Assembly (NCBI GenBank): GCA_024734555.1
Contig: JANPWX010000038.1
Span: 1,082,450 to 1,146,449 of the forward strand
Source: Trochalopteron elliotii
Lineage: Eukaryota > Chordata > Aves > Passeriformes > Leiothrichidae
Length of the DNA stretch: 64,000 nt
Reading direction: 5' to 3'
Position 1 is the first letter of the stretch. Each line of letters begins with the position of its first letter. The notes under the pieces were generated by a model that was not told the origin of the DNA, did no database searches, and saw only the letters and a list, made by a program, of their open reading frames with translations. Both the position numbers and the translations under genes were made by a program. Below, one piece after another: positions 10,065-22,451 of the stretch.

Positions 10065-13000
10065 AAAATACCAGTACTGTATCTTGTGGTCAGAGAGCCC
10101 TTATATCTGTGTGGAAAGCACCTTTCATTCAGGTGCACTGGGGAACATGGCCATCATTACAGTAGAATGCAGGCGCCCAGTACCACACGAGACTCATACA
10201 TGGCTGTATAATTTCAACATCATGTCATATGAATTCCTACTGCCTTACTGAGCAAGAATATCTCTGGGAAACACCAGTGTCTATATCATATGATAGGACA
10301 AAGACCAAAGGGCATGCAGGAAACGGAACAAGACGGAGAAGACTGTACCCTGGATACAAAAGGTAAAAAGACTTCATGTGGCCAATATGTTATGGGATGT
10401 GTATCCATGCTGTAGAGATTGATTAAAAGAACAATATTTTTGAGTCATAATATGTCACAGCAAAGCGAGGATCACATTTAAAGACAAGTCTGCAAGCTGA
10501 TGTGGAACTGGAAGGCACAGTTAAATCCATGCTGTGACAGACATGGGACTCTTTTCATTTAGCAGATAGCACTCACATACAGATATTATTCCAGCCTATG
10601 TTATATGCTGCATCAGCATATTCAGTGTTATTTACATCAAGGAAGTAAGTAAATTGTCTTCCATGAATAGCAAAAATCCCAGTCTCCATTTCTCCTTGAG
10701 AAATACAGAAGTCAGTAAAGGCAAGCCAACATCATAAATCCCTTTATTTGTATTACAAAAGTTCCCAGGAACTCTGGTCAGCATGACGGAAAGTCATTGC
10801 ACTGGTCAAACATTGGAAAACATTTATTTAGCTTATAGAGTTATTAGTTGATCTCTAGGTGCACCCCATCATAGAATACCCAAAAACTGAACTTGCCCTT
10901 GAATACAATCATAGGAAATCAAGGTGTTCTCACTTTCTTTGACAGGAGGGTTTTGCAACAGCCACAGCAACACAGCTTCACACTCACAGTGTGAACACTA
11001 GAGTCTGCATTACACAGAACCTTGACTGTATGATGACGCTGGCGTTGCTGTATCAGTCCAATCTGTCCCTGCTATGTATGAGCCCTGGGGACTACTGATA
11101 ACAACAGGACTGGTTGGAACAACTTGGGTAAGCAGGCCACTAGCCCTCTAATCGCAGGTAGGCATGGCAGGCAAAGACTCTGAATCCTTGAGGATTTCTA
11201 TCATCAAATTCAGTCTTAAGAAATTCTCCTACTTGGCATACAATCCCTTTCATGAACTTGCAAGGCTAAATGATAAAGCAATTTAAGTTACTTCTCTTAG
11301 CTCAGTTCCTCCCAATTAGAAAACTGTACCAGAATTGCATTCCTCAGGTAGTCTGCAGCCATCTTCTAATTTTCAGCCTAAATATATTCACAGCCAGTCT
11401 TATTTCCTTCCTGACACCATTTGTCTGTCTGGTCTATTTGTGACTCAATCCTTATTTATGACTCACCGGTGTGAAAGATAAGATTTGTGGCTTAGTGAGA
11501 GGCCTAATTGCCCAAGCAATGATTATATTAGAAATACTCTAAGGGAACATGTAAGCGCCCTTCTTAAAGTCCAATTAATGAAATATGTTTACATCTAAAA
11601 AATCATAAATAAAAATTTTAAAATGTATTTGATTTGGAATTTTCTGAATAAATATTTATGCTGTGTTTGCTAATCACCACAGCAATTTTCATCCTGATCC
11701 TCTTGTGCAACATGTGTACAAAGAAAAAAACAAAGTAGTGTGAATTATATGATGATACTACCTTTCTCTGTTTCATTAGCCTCCAGCTGTGGGAGTGACC
11801 AGCTTCATGATGTCTGTGCTAGGCTGTGGTTCACGTGAGCTTGGTGGGGCTGTTGGTATGTGGCCAATTTGGCAGAACAGCTGTAACAAATGGCAAAAGT
11901 TATCTTGGTCACCCACCTGAGGGAGCACGTTCTGGCTTTGGTTCATCAGCTCTGCCTCATAAAGATCTGGCTGGAATTTCAGCTGCTTATGGATGTTGCG
12001 ATAACAGCAGTGGACAGCAACAGTTTTCAAAATGTGCTTAGATCTCAGTTCTGCAACACACTAATCATGGTTGGTTTGAAGGTTTTGCAAGAGCAAAATT
12101 AAAAGTTCACGTAGGGTGCTTGGAGAAGGCCCAGAAGCAGTTATCCATTACTGGCAATTGTTCATTTTATTATTCTTGGAGTACAATCTAGAGATTTCAG
12201 CGACAGACAATCTTCATTGTCTTCAGCAATGGGAGTACAATAAAAGGCCAGAACAAATGACCATTTTTTTTCCACATTTGGTGGAGAATTAGCAAACGTT
12301 TTCTTGGAAGATGTTATTCTTTTCTGATGGCATTCAATCAAATTCCAGTTTCAGCTCTACTCTCCACCATCTATTCCTTGAGTGTTATTATGGACTCCAT
12401 CCTCAGGTAGCACAGATCAAACACAGTGCTGTGTCAGTCACCCAAGCTATGCTGATTTATGCTCTCTGCGTCACTTCACCGAGGACAATGATGTTACACC
12501 GACTGACACCAGCACAGGATCTGGCCCTCGGATGCTGTCAGTGCCATTTAGTACCACTCTTCTCTTTCTGCTTCTTCCTCAGTGCAGGGAGATTATTCTG
12601 GCTGAGTGCAATCAGGAACCAGGCCCAACTCAGCTCCCTTCCTGCACCCAACCTCCCCAGCTCATTAGATCCCAGAGGAACAGGGGGTGTGGGAGGGGAG
12701 AAGATCCGGCCCTTTAGAGGTGGTTCCATTTATAAATATTGACTTTAATGCTAATTTCATGTAGTTGCTGGTAGAAGTCTTTTAGGCTGAAGCAGAAGGC
12801 ACACTGCAGATGGCAAGGATATTTTTCACAGTTTTTATGGTGGATAACAATATACTTGACATTTTGCTCATTAAATGTGAGCCCTGGTATGTGAGTAAAC
12901 ATGCTAGGCATCTGCGCTCTAAAATTACCAGTGTGAAAAGCAACAACTCAAATGTTTCAGTCAATAAATGTACAGCACAGAAGCAACATTCAGCAACTTT

Positions 13001-16000
13001 CTGAATGCTATGTGCAAGGCGAGGACTGAGTTTGCAGTATTACATGGAACACTCTAGAACCAACAAGGAAGAAATAACATATTGCTTTACAGTCCATATT
13101 TTTGAGGGAGAGGATTACATCCAAAAATCTCTAAAGTCAACATAAACACGTGGTAGACCATACCCATCAATTTGTGTTTCTAGGGGAAATAACATGTGTC
13201 TTGTCAAGCCTCAAAACTACATCAGAAAGAAAGGAATGGAGACAGAATGAGCTGAAGAGGTGGAAGAGATGGTCTGTGGAGGAAAAGACAATTTGCCATT
13301 ATGGAGAACAATAGACTAGGATAAGAAGGGGCAGAAGGACAGATGTGTGGTGCAGTGTGAGCAGTTGTGGTGAGTGATTGTCCATGAGGAGATCAAACAG
13401 AAACGGTGCCACAGAACTACCACAGGCAATTTTCTGCTGTCCACCTTTGGGTTTTCACACCTTCCTAAAGAAACGAACAAGAAAAAGGATGAAAACTCAG
13501 GTGGAAAGAAAAGCTCAAAGGATAAGATAGGTATAGGATATTAATGTAGTATACATGCTTTCTGCTTGTCTTTTCAACATTTCGGAGGTGCTATCTTGAG
13601 ACAACTGCAATTCTGAGTGAACCAAAACACACCTGAGGAAAACAAAATTTGGCTTAGGACATCTTGTGATGTTTATGACTCCAGGCTCTTCCAGAAACCA
13701 ATACCATACAGGCAACTTCAACAGAGTTAAAATTTAAAAAAAGAAAGGATAGCAAGATTGAAGTAAGCAGAAGATTGGTGTCTCATAGCTTTGCTTGTGG
13801 ATTTAGCATGTGTTTTGGCATATTTCTTTTTGAGAAGACAAACAATTTGTTGCTTAAATCTGTATGATGGAAATGGGTATGAAGAAAGTGAGACTTGCCA
13901 TGTGAAATGATGATTTATTTAAAAAAGACGAGGAGGATTAAGGTAATGCTGACTTCTTCATTATGCTCCATCTCTCACAGCAGTGCTGACCTATAAACAT
14001 GGTTTTATATCACAATATAAACAGATGTCTTCTCCCTTTTCTCACTCCTTCTTCTTCCCTCATGTCTCCCAATTAAATCTACCTTCATCGCAGTGTTAAA
14101 TTCCTATTTTCTTTGACAGCTACTGTTCAATCATGTCTCATTTCTCCCTCCAAATAAAGCTCCTTTAAACTTTTGTTACCTGCAGGGACTCAGCTCTTTG
14201 GTATATTGCATCATGATGTTAGAGACACTATTATAGATAAAAGATTTTAAAATCAACTTGAAATGGGAACTCTGATGTTAACTGGTCTACACTACTTCTT
14301 ACTGCAGTAGAGGGTTCTGCCAAGTGAAGCAGTGGATAAAACTCCTGTTAGTGTAAGTGGAAAAGGGGTTAGATCTGTAATTGACCAAACTAAAAGGGAC
14401 TGTATGGATTTTACTCAAAAAAAGGTAACTATTCAAAACCTTTCACCTTTAGACCCATCTAGCCACCCAATCTAAGAATCCTCATGCTGAAACCACATTC
14501 CCACTTTTTTTTTCCCAATAGTTACAGGCAATCAAAACTTGAATGAAAACAAAACCAGCCAAATCCTGAATTTGTGACAGAAGAGTTTAAGTAAGTGGCA
14601 ATCTCACACATCATACTTAGCAAAACCAGAATTACCAAAATCCCAGAATGGGGTAATTTAATCTGTATAGCAAACTGTACCTTCGGACATCTTCCTGATA
14701 TTTGAGAGTTTATCCCTAAAACACCTTTATCTCTCTTCATTCTCAGAGGTAGACCCCAATTCTTTTATATACAACATCAAAGCTAAGAGGGTTAACTGTA
14801 GTTATAAAGTGTCCAGAAGTTACTGTGACAACTAGGTATATAATTTTCAGTGGAGAAATTAAATATGCAGGAAGGTCTGTCTGGTCAGATTATTTCTGAA
14901 GGTTTAATATCAGATCTGATGGAGCAATGGCCACCATACCAGATCAGCAAGCTGTATAGCTGTCTACATCAAGGAATGTAAAGTCCTACACTGATATCAC
15001 CTTCTTGAAAGGGATATGTGACAAACTGTAATAAATAGGGAAAAAAAGGATGAGGGGAGCAAATATGCAAAATCTAAGTGTTAAATTAAACAGCCCTCAG
15101 CACTGAAGTGAGACCCACTAATTAGGCCCATTAATTCAGGCATACATTTTTCTTAGGAGAAATTATGGTAATTTCTGATGTTTCTTCATGAAGTAGTATG
15201 AATTTGCAAGTAGTGTCAAGCGAATCTCTGAAGATCCTACTGAAATCAATCACATTGAAAGAAAATAGTTTTTCTTCCTTGTCCTCATTTGCTTCAGGAC
15301 CCGTCAGGTAGACCCTCCAGAAATCCTAAATCCTAACTCTCATAGTTTGGTTATCACACAGTTTTTGAACTGGGACTAACATGTCTTCTGTTTTGTGTTA
15401 GGTATCCAGTTCAGGCAGCTGAAGTCAGAGAATTTGGGGAATAGCAGAAACAAGTAATTGGTCCCCTATTTTTAAATACACTACTGCTGTTTCACTGAGG
15501 GATCCCTGCTCATGGAATAGATCTGGAAGGCAGGAGGTAAGGCTTGATGTGAGGAAGGGTGACAGAATCCAGAATTTGCACATGCTGTTATATTTTCCTA
15601 GAAATACTTATAATTGGTTTGGTGTGATGATTGATCTGTTCCACTGCTAAATACTCAGGCCGTAACTCTTTATTCAGCAGGGAATTAGTAAGATCCCATG
15701 CTCAATATTAATATACTTGTTAGCTGACACCAGGGCACTCAGAGCATGAGATGTTTATTCCAGACAGATAGCCGTGAGATGTTTCCAATAATCCCTGAGA
15801 AGAGACTTGACATCATGACACAGATTCTGTAATTTAGAAGAAACTGTGATTGGTAAACTGTGGCATCTGCTCTGTATTTCTTAAAAAGAAATCCTAGATA
15901 CTTGGCAGAATTGTGGAGGTTTTTCCGGCTATCAAAAATGGACATGTAACTAACCTGGCTTTCAAATTGTAAATATTACTCACATGCCTAAGATCCTGAG

Positions 16001-16855
16001 AAGCCTCAGCATCAAAATGCCAGTGTTGTAATGTGGTGTGCTGTGACGTAACAGCTTATCCATATTTAGACCTCCTTTGGTGATAAAGCCTTTCTCTCTG
16101 AGAACTCAGCATCTTGATCAAGTTGCCACATATAATACACCACCAAATCTCAGCTGATCTAGGACTACCATTTACCAGCTTGTAACAAGCCCATGGTATT
16201 GCAGATGCCCCCACTAGACAACAGATTTATGTTCTGAGTCAGGATTTATGGTGTTAATTGCAATAATGTTGGAAGAAAGATAATGTGGCATCAGAAGTAA
16301 ACAGTGCAGTCATTCAGGGGTTGGCATCCATTCCTGCACGTGGCATGTATATGTTCTTTGTCCACACCAGCACCACCCTTCTGAATTGCTAAGGGGAAAA
16401 GGTTGTCTCTGGAGTTTTGCCACACAAAACACATTCAGTGCTGGTTTCCAAAAATGCCTTCTTTTTCTCACCAGAGATGCTTTTCCATGGCTGCAGCCAG
16501 GTGAGGAATATCAGCACACAGTAAGCCCAGAGGATGTGAAGAATGACTGGTGTATCTCTCTGAGACTGGTGGGATATCCATCTTACCATTGATTCAGGTA
16601 TGTATAAAGACTAGATAAGCATCAGCTAGATGAATTTTTATAGGTAAATGCAGTCAGTATCTATCATATACATTCGTTTTCCTCTACATGGAAGGAAAAT
16701 GTCTTCAGAACTCCTGGACAGAAGATCTGGAATTACCAATTCCTTGGTAGTATTTGGTCTTAATAGAAAGCTGATCTAGCCCATTATTTCCTAAGTTCTG
16801 GAAGAAAGCGGTGCTGCAGGTCTGGTGGCACTCAACACCTGACTGACTGGGCCTG
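10065..16855. other. Long unique non-coding stretch
   Basis: About 6.8 kb has no recognised gene or repeat. The AT-rich block at 11440-11740 holds several TAAT/ATTA motifs and is a possible conserved element. Around 12310-12740 longer overlapping frames occur on the plus strand, but their peptides are unrecognisable and overlap each other in different frames, which argues against coding. Confidence 0.45.
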
Positions 16856-17272
16856 TGAACATAACAGAGCTGGTACTGGGTCAGACCCAAGGCCACCAGC
16901 CCAGTGCCCTACCTGGAGGGGTGGCCAATACGTAGATTCTCCTGGGACACCAGAGCAGCAGATCAAACACAAAGTGGTATTTCTCTCAGTAGTTCCCTGT
17001 TCTTCATGTTTTGTGCCTCAGGGATTCCCTGCATGAGGGTTATCTTCTTTTAATTCAATGTATTTGCCAATCAGGTTTTGCACCCATACAATTTTTAAGT
17101 ATTCACAAAATGCTGTGATTAAACTGAGGAGCTGCTTATTATAAAGTTGCATAATGTGGTATCTCTATCAATTTTAAACCTGTTGCCTGCTGTTCTTTTT
17201 TGATATCCTCTGATCACTATATCATAAAAGAAATCAGGTACTATTCCCTGTCCACCTGTCCTCTGCTTTGTT
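16856..17272 (-). mobile_element. Ancient CR1-type LINE 3' region, antisense
   Basis: On the plus strand it opens with a GAACATAA...ACTGGGTCAGACC block and CCAGCCCAGTGCCCTA. These are hallmarks of an old amniote CR1 lineage read in antisense. Further on, ACAAAATGCTGTGATTAAAC corresponds to the 'tgagttccacagtttaatta' region. TTTTAAACCTGTTGCC and ATATCATAAAAGAAA follow in the expected order. Divergence and indels are heavy, consistent with an insertion that predates modern bird orders. It is much older-looking than the copy at 9843-10064. Exact ends are uncertain by tens of bases. Confidence 0.72.
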
Positions 17273-17745
17273 ACTATTCTCTTGGAAAGAAGGTGGCCTT
17301 CATGGGATGGATCTCAGTTCTGTTATATCTCAGCCTCATCCAGGCCTTCCTGCACTGCTTGAAACATTTTGCACCAGGCTGCCTGTGATGAGAGGAACCT
17401 CTTATCTATCTGCACTTTTTCCTCACAGCTACTTCTTAATTTCACATGCTGTGAGAAGATAATCTTTCTAGCAAGATGGAGCCAGAGCAATCATCCTGGG
17501 AAAAGAGGATAGGAAGGAAGAAGAGAGCAAATTTCAGATATCGTGCCAGAAATGGATAAATCTTAGCCAAAAAGTCCTCTTAGGGCTTTCTATATGGAAA
17601 AGGCAAGATGGAGGAAATGCAGCACTCCTTTTCCCTAACTGAGACCCACAGCTGTAGAAAGAGGCATTTCAAAAGCATCAGAGTTTATCAGGTCCTGACA
17701 CAGACTCTGCTGTACTAAATACCTGGAATAGGTACCCAGGGAAAA

Positions 17746-17847
17746 CACCATGAGATCTGTGCCATGCAGAGAGAGGACATCCAGGGATGAAAATAAGGGC
17801 AAGAGCATCCACAGATTCACCTTGAGGTCTGCACCATGCAAGGACTT
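17746..17847. repeat. Diverged direct repeat (~71-bp spacing)
   Basis: Two similar blocks lie at about 17746-17776 and 17817-17847. Each contains a TGAGRTCTGYRCCATGCA motif (GAGATCTGTGCCATGCA, then GAGGTCTGCACCATGCA). The similarity suggests an old local duplication. It does not belong to a repeat family that I recognise. Confidence 0.4.
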
Positions 17848-18424
17848 ACAAATTAAAGAAGGATGTGGGTTAAGGCACATCTCTGGATGAATTTGCTGTC
17901 TTTATGGAAGTCACCATCACTCAGAGCAGAAAGGAGCCTTTCACTGCAGGAACTGCTGGGTCTACACTAACCCACCTCCATGCCAAAGCAAACATTATTC
18001 CTGCAGGCCCCTCCGTGCTACGTGAGGAGTACAGTTTCAAACCTCCCCTGCTCCAACCACTTTGGGCACTAAATGCGAAACTGCAGACCAGCTTCTCATC
18101 TGGTTCAGACTGCTGCAGCTCCTTCAAAATCAGTGGAGTTCCACTGCCACCATCTAATTGGGGTTTTGGCCCAATGCTCAGCCTTCAGTTCTTTAAGAAG
18201 GCAAGTTGCAAATGCTTTTTAACCCACTGCAGATGTTCCTCTCTTTTGCCCTTCTTTTCTCCCCTCCCTTTCCCTACTGCAGCCGTCTCCCCCTGTCTCC
18301 TCAGCTACCAGAGCTCACATAGAGGGCATTGTTAGTTACAATTTACAGGGGGTGGAAAACATTAAATCATGGGTTAGGAAAATAAGGTTCTTACCCTGCA
18401 GCAATCAGAGGCAAGCAATACTTC

Positions 18425-18660
18425 ACCACCGAAACACGGCATGTGCAATGGTGCATTTTAACTGGATTCCGGGGCACAGAAATATTTGCAGCTCTCGATC
18501 CTAAATTATACCCACATCCAATATCTCGGATTTTCATATTACTCAAACATAAAACTGTCACCATGTACATTTGGGGCTTAAATTATGTAGAGATGATATT
18601 TTATTGCATAGAATTTGTTTGCATCTCTGTGGAAACCTGGCAGCTATCCCACTGCTGAAG
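18425..18660. promoter_or_regulatory. Candidate conserved non-coding element
   Basis: This AT-rich stretch keeps several CpGs (CCGAAACACGG, TTCCGGGG, CTCGATC, CTCGGAT). CpGs are otherwise scarce nearby. It also has an octamer-like TGTTTGCAT. CpG retention in AT-rich DNA can signal constraint or low methylation. The motifs are seen; a regulatory role is inference. Confidence 0.25.
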
Positions 18661-21600
18661 TCCAAAGGGGCAGTGACAATTTAGGAAAAAGCTGAGAAAC
18701 AATTCAAGAAAACAAGCTACATATGCTTCATTATCTAATTGCTGGTTTTTTATTTTAATATTGGAGGGAAAAAATTGTGGAAGAAAGCATGATTAAATAA
18801 AACCTGACCTTGAGTAATTTGAATGATAGACCAAGCAGCAGCATAGTATATTTTCACAGGAATTGACCTTCACCCTGTTTAGGTTCCTGTTTGGGGTAGA
18901 GTTAACTCACGTACAGGATTGCATAAGCTACTTGTAAGTGGTAACACTTCAGCCTGGGGGAAAAACCTTAGTTGTCACTCTGTGCAGCCACGGAAGGTAA
19001 AGACAGGTAGGTGTGATGTCCTGGGATTTTGGTATGCCGAAACTTAGGACCTGGCTGTGATTTCTCCTCCTATGCACTGCGGAAGTGTGTGTTCCTGCAT
19101 GTGCAGTAGCAGTACCTCCATAACCCGCTTGGTTTGGAAGAAATGGTGCTGACACCAAGAGATAAGGTGAAAGGTGTTGGGAACAGGCTCTTTCTGACCA
19201 CTCCAGGTGGCACAGCAGCAGCCAAAAGAAGACGTGAGCTCAAAAACCTTTCCCTTGGAATAAAGGATGGGTAGGGAATAATGAATTGCAGCCCCCAAAT
19301 GTGACCTCACCTCTCCTCCATGAGCAGCACAGCTATTTTCTCCCACATGGCAGAATCCAGTCATTGAAGATGTTCTCCAGCCATCCAGGGAGCAAGCTTG
19401 GTGCCTGTGCAAAGGAGATGTGTGCTGGGACAACACAGCTTTCACTTTTATATTCTGTCTGAGCTGGCTTATCATGCCCGTGTTAAATTTGGTGGGAAAT
19501 GACTCTGAACAAAGGGTATTGTGTTTTGTTTGATGAGGTGTGACTGTGTGTCTTAAATTCTGGGATGGGTAAAAAGAATTGAATAATGCGTTAATTTAAA
19601 AAAAAAGAGGGAAATAATATGAACTTTCATTATGACTGGACTTTGATAAAGTTAAAAAAAAAAAAAAGCAAATGAGAAAAATAATGTCTAAACAGCTTTC
19701 AACAACATTTCCTCCACAGCAATAGAAAATTTTGTTAGCTGGTGTTAATTTTCATGCTTCTGTGGGAGAAGTGAAAAAGGCATGCTGAAAGTGATATTTT
19801 TGAGACACCACTAATAAAAATACAGCATAAAAGTAGCACCTTAATTCAGTGTTCCTGCTGGAGAACACACTTTTTTGGCTTGGGTTTCTCCTGTCTCTGC
19901 ACTCTGTGCACATAGTTATGAACAAATCTGCACACCAAATGCTGATGGCCAACCTTTATCAAGACCAGTTCATTTCCCAAACTACACTTCATGCAACCAA
20001 GTTACTCTAGCAGGTATCCAGTTTCTTTTTCTTGCCCTCACTTTTAGTTTTGGGTGGACCACAGATAAGGAACTTCCCTGCTGGCATCCTCATAGGTCAA
20101 AAAAGGAAAGGGCACCAGGCACACCAGATGTTGCAACCTGCCTGGAAATTCTGTATGTGCTGCTCTGGGACACTCTGACTGGGACACCCATTAGTCTTCC
20201 CTGGGAGAGGTTGTGTGAAATGGAAGCCCATTCCAGGGAATTCTTCTCCTATCCCTCATCCTGTGCACTTGGGACAAGCCATTAAGACAGGCCAGTGCCA
20301 GAAGCAGTTGTCCATGTCTTGTGTGGTGCTTAGTCAGTTTTTATTTTTGCACGTGTTGTGTCTGGAAAAGGGTAGGCAAGAAAGCACATCCTGGGCAGCT
20401 AGGATGAAGCACAAAGAAGGTAGCCTGTGCTAATGAATGTCTCCAAAAATGCAGGTGGAGTATTCTAAGCATGTGCTTACCAAGCCTGCTTCATACTCTC
20501 TATATAAGTAGTTCTCTCCCAGGGCAACTGCAGGCATTTCTCCTCTTATGGGCTGCCCATACTTCTGCATTCAGCCATAGTCTCCTCAGATGCCACCATT
20601 CTGAAGAACTCTTCCTCCTCCCACTGACTTCCCACCAACTTCCCACCCTTATGTGCATTCGTGCTTAGCATGTCCTTGCTCCCCACAATTTCTATTTTGA
20701 GGATGCAAGGCTCCCTGCTCACCCTGCCCCACCCCCATCTTCAGGTTGGGGTTTTGAGGAGACAAGAGGGTACCTGAGTTTCCCTCCCTCCCTGCTGCAG
20801 CCTGTAAGACCAGCGTTGGGTACAGCAAATCCACCTGCCCCGGTACTAGGATGCACGTTATCCCTGGTGGAAAACCCTACTCTCATTGAAGGATAAGAGC
20901 ATTTCCATTTCTGCTGCTCTGCGCTTCCCTTGCTTCTCCCCAGAACTAGTGTAACTGTGGGGGAGGGAGGCACAGAAAAAGCACTCCCTTCTACGCAGAG
21001 CATTTGCAGGCACTTGGTGCTTTCATTATATAAAATTTTACGAGTGGATTTGCAAATATTGAGCACAGATATCATAGGTGGAGAGACTCAGGAAGAAGAG
21101 CCCTGGGCCAGACATATAACAGGGTAAGAGAGGAAGGGGGAAGGAACACATGTAAATAAACCTACTAAGCAATCTGTGTTATCTTCCATTGATATTTGTA
21201 TGTAGAGCACATATATTCGTGAAACGTAAAACCCCTGTAAAGAAATGGTCTCAGAAAGATGTCTCCAGATGCATATTTATTTTTTTAAAGAGAGTACATA
21301 GCTATAAAACTCTCCAGCCAATTTTTTATTATTATTTTGTTAGACTGCCTGAGCATTCCTTCGCAAAATGGGCTAATAAAGCTAGGAAAACTGATGACAC
21401 TGGTGCTTGGACAGCTATCAGAGGAAAAGAATAAAGTATTAGTGTAGGGAGAGAACTGAAACATTTCCAGAACTCCATTAACAGAATGAGAAGTGTTTTC
21501 AGAGAAGATGAGCTTCTATATTAGGAAAGCTTTACTTATTTCCTCTGAGATTCAGCCAGTCCCATGGGAGAAAGAAAAGGCAGTGTTGGGGGTAGGAAGA

Positions 21601-22424
21601 GAAGAGCAGCAAATAGACAGGAATTGAGAGGATTATGTGGAGAAAAATACTTTGCCACTTTTTATGTGGGATAAAAAGGGTATCCTGCCTGAGCATGAGA
21701 AGGGCTTTCTTTAAGCAGCACCTGCCATACAGTTTTCCTGCAGCTTTCCAGGACTGGGACCAGATGGGAGAAAACAGTTTTCATCCTTTGAATCAGTGAT
21801 ACACGCTGAGCATGGAGGGATTACACCACCAACCTCCACACACCGACACTGCAGTGCAAGCATGGCAGCAGGAAAGTGAAACTGCAAAAGAAGTGCACCC
21901 ACATCCACCCCCCCTAAACACACACCCAGAGAGGGGGCAGGATAGCAGAGCAAAAAGAGGTTAGAGAAGTGTCCTTTTGTATGACTGAGCTGTAGGAGCA
22001 GGAACTGCTAGAAGCTAAAGTGACAGCAGCAATTAAAGACAAGAAGAACCAACATCTGTTGATAAGATGTGCTGCTGCAAGTGAGATGTGTTTACAATAG
22101 CTGGAAGAGATCAGAAGAAAATTTCTACTCCTCTCCGCTTACTCAATATGTTTGACAGCTCTCTTGATATTTTAAGGTTTAGTGTCTTTACTCTTTAGCT
22201 AGTCAGTTCTCCATGTTTGTGCAAGTCCTGCATGACAGTATGTAAAAGAAAACAAAATTTAGAAAGAGAGCAAAATCTGATTGCAATCCCCTTTCCCCCA
22301 AAAATGGGTGGGTTGTCTATCTCTTCTCTTTGAAGAGAAAAGGGATTTTAATTTCTAGTTGATGGCTTTTATGTGAAAAAGTGGATCCATGGCAAAGGAA
22401 AACCGCTAACAAAAATAAAAGAAC

Positions 22425-22451
22425 CATGGTAGGAGGTTACATGGTAGGAGG
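22425..22451. repeat. Small direct repeat
   Basis: CATGGTAGGAGG occurs at 22425-22436 and again at 22440-22451, separated by three bases, with AAC/CAT flanks on both sides. It looks like a local slippage duplication. Confidence 0.6.

Noticed and set aside
17904..18335. 143-codon frame
   Set aside because: It has no recognisable domain, overlaps an open frame on the other strand, and has no convincing splice sites or codon pattern.
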